Source: Desulfobacterales bacterium
Lineage (GTDB): Bacteria > Desulfobacterota > Desulfobacteria > Desulfobacterales > C00003106
Length of the DNA stretch: 9,028 nt
Direction: 5' to 3'
Assembly (NCBI GenBank): GCA_030672555.1
Contig: DAOVGD010000030.1
Span: 1 to 9,028, forward strand
Both the position numbers and the translations under genes were made by a program. The notes beneath the pieces were generated by a model. It did not search any database, was not told where the DNA came from, and saw only the letters and a program-made list of their open reading frames with translations. Position 1 is the first letter of the stretch. Every line of letters starts with the position of its first letter. Below, piece after piece: positions 1-5,835 of the stretch.

Positions 1-1
1 T

Positions 2-169
2 GAAAAAATTTTTGTTTTGGAGACCAACACAATTCCGGGGATGACACCAGTGAGCCTTTTTCCGCTTGCAGCCAAGACCGCCGGGTTGACCTTTGGGCAA
101 CTCCTTGATCGTTTAATCGACCTGGGGCTGGAAAGTCATCAGAGGGATAAAAGAGATGATAATTCGTAA
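2..169 (+). CDS. ddl: D-alanine--D-alanine ligase, C-terminal end (partial)
   Basis: The 3' end of a gene that begins outside the window; 55 codons are visible, ending in TAA at 167-169. The peptide opens with EKIFVLETNTIPGMTPVSLF, which is the signature at the end of the D-Ala-D-Ala ligase ATP-grasp domain. The Glu and Asn of the E-x-N motif are the family's magnesium ligands, and PGMTP-S-P forms part of the D-alanine pocket. The enzyme joins two D-alanines with ATP in the cytoplasm for peptidoglycan precursor synthesis. The closing residues (about LTFGQLLDRLIDLGLE) match the usual terminal helix, so the gene ends at a normal place. The last 14 bases overlap the next gene, which implies co-transcription and probably translational coupling. 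Identification is firm although only about one sixth of the protein is present. Confidence 0.93.
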   Translation, partial: EKIFVLETNTIPGMTPVSLFPLAAKTAGLTFGQLLDRLIDLGLESHQRDKRDDNS

Positions 170-962
170 CAGTAGAGAGTTAAAGGACCGCTACGATGAA
201 CTGAAAGCCGGGGATGTTTTTTTAGGGGTTCTCAGCTACAAGGGTGTAAAGGATCGGATTCTTATAGACCTTTTGGAGAGAGGGGTTGAACTATTTCCGT
301 CTGCGTCAGCACAAACACTGAGTTCCTCAAAGGTTGCCCAGGCATTAGTTTTACGCAAATGGATGCTTCCCCATACGCTTGTCATAACCCGCAGGTTCAG
401 CCTGATGCATGCTATAGGCTACTTTAACCGTCACCAGATTGAACGGGTTGTGACCAAAGAAGACCGCCTCGATTGTGGGTATGGTATCCATTATTGGAAC
501 AACATTGAGGAGGTTTATAACCAGGCAGCATCGCAATCGCTGGCATATCCCTTTGTGGTGCAACCGTTTATCGAGCACTATACGGATATTCGAATAGTTA
601 TTGTAGGAGACTATATAGAAGCTTACACACGTGAGAACCAGTATAATTTTAGGAACAATATATCTGCTGGCGGGTCAAGCAGGCCTTATAGTTTAAACAA
701 TAGTGAGTTGGCCCTTTGCCGAGAGGTAATGGAACGTGGGAAGTTTCCGTTTGCGCATATTGATTTGTTAATTACCCCGGATGGGAAGAATTATCTTTCT
801 GAGATTGCGCTGGACGGTGGCCTAAAAGGGGCCAGGACAGACAGGGACACACTTTGCAGATTAAAAGAAGAGCTACTGGAACAGTTGAGCGGAGCGCATG
901 GCGCAGAGGTCAGAAGTCAGAAGTCAGAAGTCAGAGGTCAGAAGTCAGAGGTCAGAAAATAG
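156..962 (+). CDS. RimK-like ATP-grasp protein, substrate unknown, with a repeat-derived C-terminal tail
   Basis: 268 residues. ATG at 156 overlaps the end of ddl by 14 bases and has AGAGGG at 141-146 as a plausible ribosome site. The fold is inferred from motif order. Residues 20-48 look like a Rossmann-type N-domain. Residues 58-77 (SSKVAQALVLRKWMLPHT) resemble the RimK segment that opens the ATP-grasp domain. K101 is the likely first nucleotide-binding lysine, followed by CGYG (107-110). YPFVVQPFIE (131-140), D144 and R146, NNISAGG (167-173), D203 in HIDLL, and E216 in EIALDGGLKGA (216-226) follow. Where RimK and Ddl have E-x-N, this protein has E-I-A, so one usual metal ligand is missing. 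ATP-grasp enzymes of this type usually ligate an amino acid or peptide; position after ddl suggests a cell-wall or amino-acid role, but that is inference. Residues 250-268 are translated 7-bp repeat and unlikely to be functional. Confidence 0.8.
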   Translation: MIIRNSRELKDRYDELKAGDVFLGVLSYKGVKDRILIDLLERGVELFPSASAQTLSSSKVAQALVLRKWMLPHTLVITRRFSLMHAIGYFNRHQIERVVTKEDRLDCGYGIHYWNNIEEVYNQAASQSLAYPFVVQPFIEHYTDIRIVIVGDYIEAYTRENQYNFRNNISAGGSSRPYSLNNSELALCREVMERGKFPFAHIDLLITPDGKNYLSEIALDGGLKGARTDRDTLCRLKEELLEQLSGAHGAEVRSQKSEVRGQKSEVRK

Positions 963-1029
963 ATGTCAGATGTTCGTCTATTCTCTATTCTCTGTTTTCT
1001 GTCCTCTGTCCTCTGACCTCTATCCTCTT
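904..1029. repeat. Inverted 7-bp repeat array between convergent genes (18 units)
   Basis: Eighteen consecutive 7-bp units in one unbroken register. Units from 904 to 952 are CAGARGT (seven copies). Units 953-973 are degenerate (CAGAAAA, TAGATGT, CAGATGT). From 974 to 1029 the orientation flips to TYCTCTR-type units (for example TCCTCTG at 1002 and 1009). A purine-rich arm therefore meets a pyrimidine-rich arm at about 973/974 and the whole can fold as a long imperfect hairpin. It fills the junction of two convergent genes: the ATP-grasp stop (TAG, 960-962) lies in the left arm, and the last unit overlaps the mnmE stop by two bases. It may act as a two-way transcription terminator, but it lacks a classic GC stem plus T-tract. 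Seven-bp tandem repeats (STRR) are known from cyanobacteria and occur elsewhere. Confidence 0.9.
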
Positions 1030-2404
1030 ATTTCCCGATACAGAATCTGCTGAAAATCTCATCGAGTATATCTTCATTGGTTGTCTCTCCCGTAATTTCT
1101 CCCAGGGCATCCAAACCTTCTTGAAGTTCTATGGCTATCAGAGCCGGAGAATCCTTTTTACTTATAAGCTTCAAGACGGCCTTTGATGCCGACAGCGCCC
1201 TTTCGAGAGCACGCTTGTGGCGTAAGTTGGGAGCAATGGAAGGAGATACCATTGCTTTAGAGCCGATAATTTTTTTGTAAATTACTTCCAAAAGCTGTGC
1301 AATGCCGGTGTTGAATTTTGCCGATATTTCTAAAATATGTTCTCCAGGGAAGTGCTGCGAAATTTTTGTCAACGGGATCGCCGTTGGGAGATCTACTTTA
1401 TTGGCCAGGATAATCTTTGTCCGATGTTTTATTTCATTAAATATACTAAGGTCTTCTGTTGTTAATGATTCACTGGTATCTATCATAAACAGAACAAGGT
1501 CAGCGCTGTCCAGACGTTCTTTCGTAAATCTTATTCCCATGGTCTCCACTGTATCGGTTGTTTGACGCAGACCGGCTGTGTCAATTATTTTTATCGGAAT
1601 CCCCTTTATTGTTAACCCTTCTTCGATGATATCACGGGTGGTCCCAGGGATATGCGTGACAATGGCGCGTTCCCTTTTTAGAAGTCTGTTGAGGAGGCTC
1701 GATTTCCCGACATTGGGGCGCCCAATGATAATAATGTCTAATCCCTCTCTGTAAAGCTGTGCTGTTTCATAATTTTCCAACAGATCATTTAAAGGGGATA
1801 TTACAGACTCGGTTATTGCAGCCACTGCATTCACCTCGTCTTCTTCTTCCATCTCTTCCGGAAAGTCGATCACTGCCTCAATGCGGGCGAGGGTTTCGAT
1901 AAGGGCTTTTCTTATACTCTGAACAAAGTCGAACAGGTCGCCTTTTAGCTGTTGCGCTGCCAGGCGAAGTCCCTTGTCGGTCTTGGATGTAATAAGGTCT
2001 ATAACAGCTTCTGCCTGAGTTAGATCGATACGGCCGTTTAAAAAGGCGCGCTTGGTAAATTCACCTGGTTCAGCCGGCCTAATGCCCTGCTTTAATACCA
2101 GTTCCATAATGGCGTTGATGGCTGCCATGCTGCTGTGGGTGTGGATCTCAACGACGTCTTCACGTGTATAGGTATGTGGCGCCCGCATGACTACGAGAAG
2201 TACTTCATCTAAGGTGTGGCCGGTATCCGGGCTCACGATGAAGCCATGGTAGAGATGGTGTGAACTAAACCGCGGAGTAGGTTTTGATGGGCGAAAGATT
2301 TGTGGGGCTACTGTACAGGCCTTTGGACCGCTGATCTTGATGATCCCGATTCCGCCCAGACCCGGAGGTGTAGCAATGGCAGCAATAGTGTCTTCTGTTG
2401 TCAT
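1028..2404 (-). CDS. mnmE: tRNA uridine-5-carboxymethylaminomethyl synthesis GTPase MnmE
   Basis: 458 residues, the usual MnmE length. With MnmG it modifies the wobble uridine (U34) of certain tRNAs, using GTP, a folate one-carbon unit and FAD. Residues 1-120 are the folate-binding N-domain (DTIAAIATPPGLGGIGI near the start). The G domain carries G1 GRPNVGKS (228-235), G2 TTRD (255-258), G3 DTAG (275-278), G4 NKVD (335-338) and G5 SAK (361-363). The C-terminus is the diagnostic CIGK with C455. One difference: the usual H-G-G after the N-domain EDVVEIH motif reads H-S-S (90-92). ATG at 2404 is the first possible start because a TGA lies in frame two codons upstream. That ATG lies inside a 7-bp repeat array and has no Shine-Dalgarno sequence. 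The gene follows khpB after 191 bp and may end its operon. Confidence 0.97.
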   Translation of the reverse strand: MTTEDTIAAIATPPGLGGIGIIKISGPKACTVAPQIFRPSKPTPRFSSHHLYHGFIVSPDTGHTLDEVLLVVMRAPHTYTREDVVEIHTHSSMAAINAIMELVLKQGIRPAEPGEFTKRAFLNGRIDLTQAEAVIDLITSKTDKGLRLAAQQLKGDLFDFVQSIRKALIETLARIEAVIDFPEEMEEEDEVNAVAAITESVISPLNDLLENYETAQLYREGLDIIIIGRPNVGKSSLLNRLLKRERAIVTHIPGTTRDIIEEGLTIKGIPIKIIDTAGLRQTTDTVETMGIRFTKERLDSADLVLFMIDTSESLTTEDLSIFNEIKHRTKIILANKVDLPTAIPLTKISQHFPGEHILEISAKFNTGIAQLLEVIYKKIIGSKAMVSPSIAPNLRHKRALERALSASKAVLKLISKKDSPALIAIELQEGLDALGEITGETTNEDILDEIFSRFCIGK

Positions 2405-2463
2405 CTGTCATTTATCATTTATCATTTATCATCTGTCATTTATCATCTGTCATCTGTCATTTA
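2401..2463 (-). repeat. 7-bp tandem array containing the mnmE start codon (nine units)
   Basis: Nine perfect-register 7-bp units. Read on the minus strand they are TAAATGA (five copies) and CAGATGA (four copies), in the order T C C T C T T T C, where T and C are the first bases. Every unit contains ATG, and the ninth ATG is the mnmE start codon (2402-2404). Each ATG opens a frame of five codons that stops at TGA two units later, and that TGA overlaps the ATG of that unit as ATGA. No purine-rich ribosome site is visible in or before the array near the start. Confidence 0.93.
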
Positions 2464-2464
2464 A

Positions 2465-2549
2465 GATTTTACAACGGAACTTTCTGAATAACGTATTGTA
2501 AATCCAATTAATTATATGGTATCTAACCGTAAGAATTGATACGTTTTTT
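2465..2549 (-). other. Spacer between two repeat arrays, with possible mnmE promoter element
   Basis: This is the only non-repetitive part of the khpB-mnmE gap. On the minus strand it has an exact TATAAT at 2511-2516, about 107 bases before the mnmE start, but no convincing -35 box at the right spacing. An imperfect inverted repeat (GATTTTACAA at 2465-2474 and TTGTAAATC at 2496-2504, one bulged base) lies between that box and the array. An internal promoter for mnmE is possible but weakly supported. Confidence 0.25.
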
Positions 2550-2598
2550 AATGCCCAATGCCCAATGCCCAATGCCCAATGACAGATGCCCAATTTCA
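2550..2598 (+). repeat. 7-bp tandem array AATGCCC abutting the khpB stop codon
   Basis: Seven units in register from 2550: four perfect AATGCCC, then AATGACA, GATGCCC and AATTTCA. The last unit contains the khpB stop codon (TGA on the minus strand, 2596-2598). The stretch AATGACAGATG at 2578-2588 is the exact reverse complement of CATCTGTCATT, which occurs at 2402-2412, 2430-2440 and 2451-2461 in the neighbouring array. The two arrays are thus related and face opposite ways. Confidence 0.88.
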
Positions 2599-3366
2599 AC
2601 CGGCTGTTTTTGGTGTCGAGTTTGCCCTACGAGACGATCGACTGTTTTTTTGGGGAGCTATGATCATTTTCTTGAAAAGACCTGGTCCCCGGCTTTTTGA
2701 CGTCACCTCACGAACAGGTTGAAGAGCGATATGAACAATTCTGCGGTCATATGCATTCATTGGTCTTATGGTGGCAGGTTTGCCGGAACGCTTGACCTTT
2801 TCCGCAAGTCGTAGCGCCAATTGTGTCAAAGAGGTTTTTCTACGGTCCCTATAATTTTCAATGTCTACAATTACAGGAAGATATTCAGGATATTTTTTAT
2901 TAACAATTTTTTGAATGATGTATTGAAATGCATCGATTGTTTGACCGTGTTTCCCTATTAAGAGGGCCGAGTCGGTTGACTCTATCGTAAGTATCAAACC
3001 CTTATCCCGAACCTCTGAGGTTACAACAGACCCGTCAACCGTTCTATTAAGGATATCCGCAAGGGACTGCTTCGCAAATGTTGCGATTTCTTCTAATAGC
3101 CGGTCGGGAGGTGGCTCTGTGCTGATCTCTTCCAGAGGCTCTTCTGCCGGCAATTTTTCTTCTGGTTCCGTCTCCTTTTCTATTTGCTTTGATTCCGCTT
3201 GAACCCGAATTTTTGCCTTTTTGATTCCTACCAGACCAAAAATTCCTGTAGATCCGTATGAAAGGACTTCGACATTCAGCTCTTCTTTTGGAATGCCAAG
3301 CGTGTCAGAGGCACTCTGAATAGCATCATCCACAGTTTTTCCTTCAAATTCATGAATAGATGACAT
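2596..3366 (-). CDS. khpB: RNA-binding protein KhpB (Jag/EloR family)
   Basis: 256 residues from ATG at 3366. This start is chosen over one 26 codons upstream because it has GGAGGG at 3371-3376, matches the family N-terminus, and avoids overlapping yidC. Residues 1-54 are the Jag_N domain (FEGKTVDDAIQSASDTLGI, then GIFGLVGIKKAKIRV). Residues 56-88 are a Glu/Pro-rich linker. A KH domain follows at about 110-170 with GKHG at 138-141 and QTIDAFQYI. The R3H domain covers about 175-238, with R-x3-H in DRRIVH (207-212), then TSKSRGPG and the IIAP strand. The tail is short and basic. The family binds RNA and in Gram-positive bacteria affects cell elongation; its role in Gram-negatives is less clear. 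It lies 14 bp after yidC, a usual pairing, so the two are almost surely co-transcribed. Confidence 0.95.
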   Translation of the reverse strand: MSSIHEFEGKTVDDAIQSASDTLGIPKEELNVEVLSYGSTGIFGLVGIKKAKIRVQAESKQIEKETEPEEKLPAEEPLEEISTEPPPDRLLEEIATFAKQSLADILNRTVDGSVVTSEVRDKGLILTIESTDSALLIGKHGQTIDAFQYIIQKIVNKKYPEYLPVIVDIENYRDRRKTSLTQLALRLAEKVKRSGKPATIRPMNAYDRRIVHIALQPVREVTSKSRGPGLFKKMIIAPQKNSRSSRRANSTPKTAG

Positions 3367-3370
3367 AATT

Positions 3371-3376
3371 CCCTCC
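3371..3376 (-). promoter_or_regulatory. Ribosome binding site of khpB
   Basis: GGAGGG on the minus strand, ending 4 bases before ATG at 3366, inside the 14-bp gap after the yidC stop. It decides the start of khpB; the longer frame beginning at 3444 has nothing comparable. Confidence 0.8.
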
Positions 3377-3380
3377 AAGT

Positions 3381-5048
3381 TTAGGCCGTCTTTTTTATGA
3401 TGTAGTATTGCTGGGCAATAGAGAGTATGTTGTTGACCAGCCAATATAATACAAGTCCGGACGGAAAATTGATGAAGATAAAAGTAAATACAATGGGCAG
3501 AGCCATCATAATTTTTGCCTGTGCCGGGTCCCCGGGAGGTGGAGACATCTTCTGTTGAAGGAACATGGATGCTCCCATTATGATGGTAAGAACCGGTATG
3601 CCGTATGGAGGCTCCATAAATGGGATACTGAAACCGAAATTCAATAGACGGTCCGGCGCCGCAAGATCATTAATCCATCCGAAAAAGGGTGCGTGTCTGA
3701 GTTCAATTGACTGATACAGCATCTTGTAAAAGGCGAAAAAAACAGGAATCTGGAGAATCATCGGAAGACATCCCCCCAACGGATTGATATTGTAAGCTTT
3801 GTAGAGATTCATAAGCTCCTTGTTCATTTTCTGCTTGTCGTCTTTATACTTTTGCCGCAGTTCCGTCATCTTTGGTTGGAGCTTCTTCATATCGCTCATT
3901 GACTTATAACTTTTGTTGCTGAGTGGCCAGAATGCGCCCTTGATGAGGATGGTCAGGATAATAATAGCGATTCCATAATTGTGAATATATCTGTTAAAAA
4001 AATTAAGTATATGAAGGAGCGGTTTGGCAAGTATATCAAACCACCCGAAATCTATTGCCTTTGAGAGTTTTTTATCAACACTTGACAAGATGTCGAGACT
4101 TTTCGGGCCTATATAAATATGATAACGATAAGAGCGCTCTGTTTGGGGAGGGATCGTGCCTGTTGGATCAATGTGTACGGCCTTCAAGAGCTGTTCGGCG
4201 CCCTGTTCCAACCGGACGCTTGATTCCCTCTTCTCATCCTCAGGGATGACAGCGGTTATAAAATACCGATCTCCGAGAGCGAACCAGTCTATCCTGCCGG
4301 AGTAGAGGTCTCTTTTGGAAATATCTTTTTCAGAGAGTTCCTTAAGTTTATTGTCAACAAGGATTGAGGGACCGGAAAAAATATAACGCGATTCTGAGGT
4401 GTTGTCCTGGCGGTATATAACCGCGAGGGTTAGATTGTCCTTCAATGCCTTGGGAAACGGGTTGCTGACCTTTATTTCAATGTCAAAGAGATAGCTGTCA
4501 GGATAAAATGTATAAGTCTTGATTATGCGGTATCCTTGAGAAGATTCCCAATAAAAGGAAAGGGTTTTCTGTTCATCTGAGGCATCAATGGCGCTTTGTT
4601 CTGTGTCTGCATGAAAGACCGCGTCATCAAGCCCCTGAATTTTATGATTTACAAAACCTATTGCCAAGCTGCGTTCCTCTGGAGATTGCGCAGATATCAA
4701 CAGCTTCATTGGAGAATCCGGTTGGATGGTTTCACGATATCTATTTAGTTTGAAATCTGTCAACGTGGCCCCCTCTTCCGTGAAAGAGGCGGTATAAAAG
4801 GGGGTAGATACGGTTATTGTTCTACCTTTTATTGCCGGCCTTGCCTCAGGCTTTTTTATGGTGGCAGTGGTCTCGAAAAGAGGTTGAACATTTCTGTCCT
4901 GTACCACGGTCTCTTCTTGTGTCTGTTGTGGCTGTTCTACCTGCTGTTTTGTTGAGATCTCTGGTGGTCTGCCAAAAAAGACTTGATACACAAAAAAAAC
5001 AAGAAAAGTGAGAACAATCGCTAATAATATCCTTAAGTTTGAGTCCAT
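3381..5048 (-). CDS. yidC: Membrane protein insertase YidC
   Basis: 555 residues, typical of the Gram-negative form. It inserts and folds inner-membrane proteins, alone or with Sec. TM1 is at about 5-25 (ILLAIVLTFLVFFVYQVFF). A Gln/Glu-rich linker follows (34-58), then the periplasmic P1 beta-sandwich (about 76-315). The conserved insertase core holds TM2 (about 357-377), a charged cytoplasmic hairpin (380-415), TM3 starting at PLGGCLPMILQIPVFFAFY (423-441), TM4 (about 483-499) and TM5/6 (about 513-546). K370 stands where E. coli YidC has the groove arginine R366, keeping the positive charge. ATG at 5048 has AAGGAG at 5056-5061 at good spacing. The stop lies 14 bp before khpB. yidD upstream is separated by 128 bp that hold an inverted repeat array. 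Confidence 0.97.
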   Translation of the reverse strand: MDSNLRILLAIVLTFLVFFVYQVFFGRPPEISTKQQVEQPQQTQEETVVQDRNVQPLFETTATIKKPEARPAIKGRTITVSTPFYTASFTEEGATLTDFKLNRYRETIQPDSPMKLLISAQSPEERSLAIGFVNHKIQGLDDAVFHADTEQSAIDASDEQKTLSFYWESSQGYRIIKTYTFYPDSYLFDIEIKVSNPFPKALKDNLTLAVIYRQDNTSESRYIFSGPSILVDNKLKELSEKDISKRDLYSGRIDWFALGDRYFITAVIPEDEKRESSVRLEQGAEQLLKAVHIDPTGTIPPQTERSYRYHIYIGPKSLDILSSVDKKLSKAIDFGWFDILAKPLLHILNFFNRYIHNYGIAIIILTILIKGAFWPLSNKSYKSMSDMKKLQPKMTELRQKYKDDKQKMNKELMNLYKAYNINPLGGCLPMILQIPVFFAFYKMLYQSIELRHAPFFGWINDLAAPDRLLNFGFSIPFMEPPYGIPVLTIIMGASMFLQQKMSPPPGDPAQAKIMMALPIVFTFIFINFPSGLVLYWLVNNILSIAQQYYIIKKTA

Positions 5049-5094
5049 AGAAATACTCCTTAAATAAACTTAGCTTCGCTTCGTTCCGCAATTG

Positions 5095-5172
5095 GTCGAG
5101 TCGTTAAATAGTCAAGTCGTCGAGTCGGATCTTAGTTGTCCACTTGACGACTCGACCACTTGACCACACTAT
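5095..5172. repeat. Inverted 8-bp repeat array between yidD and yidC
   Basis: Left arm: 8-bp units GTCGAGTC (5095), a diverged GTTAAATA (5103), GTCAAGTC (5111) and GTCGAGTC (5119). Right arm, opposite orientation: CACTTGAC (5141), GACTCGAC (5149), CACTTGAC (5157), then diverged units to 5172. GTCAAGTCGTCGAGTC (5111-5126) pairs with GACTCGACCACTTGAC (5149-5164) with one mismatch, so transcripts could form a 16-bp stem. The array sits between the yidD stop (5177) and the yidC ribosome site (5056-5061), within one apparent operon, where it may attenuate transcription or protect mRNA ends. Confidence 0.87.
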
Positions 5173-5176
5173 CAAG

Positions 5177-5404
5177 TTATCTGACCGGATCATAACCGCC
5201 TGGATGGAACGGATGGCATTTCAAGATCCTAAGAATCGCCATAAACGATCCTTTCAGAATGCCGTAGCGTTCGATTGCCTGATGAGCATATTCCGAGCAG
5301 GTGGGGATAAAACGACATGCAGGGATAAAAAGGGGGGAGAGACAGTATTGATATATCCTAATAAGAAATAGAAGAAACGACCTTAAAAATTGTCTGAAGT
5401 TCAT
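5177..5404 (-). CDS. yidD: Membrane protein insertion efficiency factor YidD
   Basis: 75 residues, the usual size. YidD is a small membrane-associated protein that helps YidC-dependent insertion. The family signature is complete: an amphipathic N-terminus (FLLFLIRIYQYCLSPLF, residues 11-27), CRFIPTCSEYA (30-40), and near the end ILKCHPFHPGGYDPV with its conserved cysteine and HPGG-DPV. ATG at 5404 is the only standard start before the conserved part, with a weak AGAGAT ribosome site. It overlaps the end of rnpA by 47 bases in a different frame, a common arrangement that implies coupled translation. Confidence 0.95.
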   Translation of the reverse strand: MNFRQFLRSFLLFLIRIYQYCLSPLFIPACRFIPTCSEYAHQAIERYGILKGSFMAILRILKCHPFHPGGYDPVR

Positions 5405-5714
5405 GTAACATCTCTTGTGAACGTAATCGTGATGAGCCCTTTTTTACTATTACCACAAGGTCAAGAGTGTGATCCTTAAAAAGCTTTTTGTTTAAGCGAA
5501 ATGCCTCACGTATCCGACGTTTAAGATAATTCCTGTAAACAGCAGACCCTACTCTTTTGCTGACGCTAATCCCTATGCGCGTGACATTTAAATTGTTTTT
5601 TCTTGTCAGAACGATAAAATGACACGAGTTGAACTTACGACCGATTCGATATATGGTCTGAAAATCAGAGCCCTTTCGTATCCTTTCGGATCTGATTAAC
5701 GTGAAAGTTCCCAA
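5358..5714 (-). CDS. rnpA: Ribonuclease P protein component
   Basis: 118 residues. RnpA is the protein subunit of RNase P, binding the catalytic RNA and the 5' leader of pre-tRNA. The opening LIRSERIRKGSDFQTIYRIG is typical. The basic RNR region is at 53-70 (KRVGSAVYRNYLKRRIRE). The strand LDLVVIVKKG (85-93) and a final helix complete the fold. The start codon is TTG at 5714: the frame has a stop ten codons upstream and no ATG or GTG in between. No clear Shine-Dalgarno sequence precedes it, so translation may be weak or coupled to events upstream. The gap to rpmH is 121 bp and contains a decayed rpmH fragment. The 3' end overlaps yidD by 47 bases. Confidence 0.96.
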   Translation of the reverse strand: MGTFTLIRSERIRKGSDFQTIYRIGRKFNSCHFIVLTRKNNLNVTRIGISVSKRVGSAVYRNYLKRRIREAFRLNKKLFKDHTLDLVVIVKKGSSRLRSQEMLHELQTIFKVVSSISY

Positions 5715-5733
5715 AATATCACGTGCAGATTTA

Positions 5734-5818
5734 AGCCGTTTTTAATAGCAATTTTTTGTTCCCCGCCCCGGAGATCGGATTCAGCCCTACGCCTGCGAAT
5801 CAACATTGCATCCTTGAA
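5734..5818 (-). pseudogene. Decayed partial duplicate of the rpmH 3' region
   Basis: Within the rpmH-rnpA gap, three blocks match the intact rpmH in the same order and strand. TGCATCCTTGAA (plus strand) occurs at 5807-5818 and in rpmH at 5903-5914. AGCCCTACGCC occurs at 5783-5793 and 5863-5873. A weaker AGCCGTTT occurs at 5734-5741 and 5846-5853. Spacings differ (13 against 29, and 41 against 9 bases), so insertions and deletions have occurred. The middle block in the L34 frame reads LIRRRRAE against ILKRRRAK in L34. The copy lacks the N-terminal half and is not a working gene. The first two matches are too long to be likely by chance, but this is a by-eye alignment. Confidence 0.5.
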
Positions 5819-5835
5819 TAAAAAGATATTGCCGC

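Noticed and set aside
904..1029. CRISPR array
   Set aside because: Units are 7 bp and contiguous, with no 30-40 bp spacers, and no cas genes are nearby. The same holds for the other three arrays.
854..1186. 110-codon plus-strand frame
   Set aside because: It runs through the ATP-grasp 3' end, the repeat array and the antisense of mnmE. The apparent protein is mostly translated repeat.
3367..3444. 26-residue N-terminal extension of KhpB
   Set aside because: It would overlap the yidC 3' end, has no ribosome site, and does not resemble the Jag N-domain. The start at 3366 has GGAGGG.
4846..5091. 81-codon minus-strand frame across the yidC start
   Set aside because: It overlaps the yidC 5' end in another frame and shows cysteine- and arginine-rich out-of-frame composition.
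5701..5811. 36-codon minus-strand frame in the rpmH-rnpA gap
   Set aside because: It has no ribosome site, runs into rnpA in the wrong frame, and its only recognisable part is the decayed rpmH fragment.
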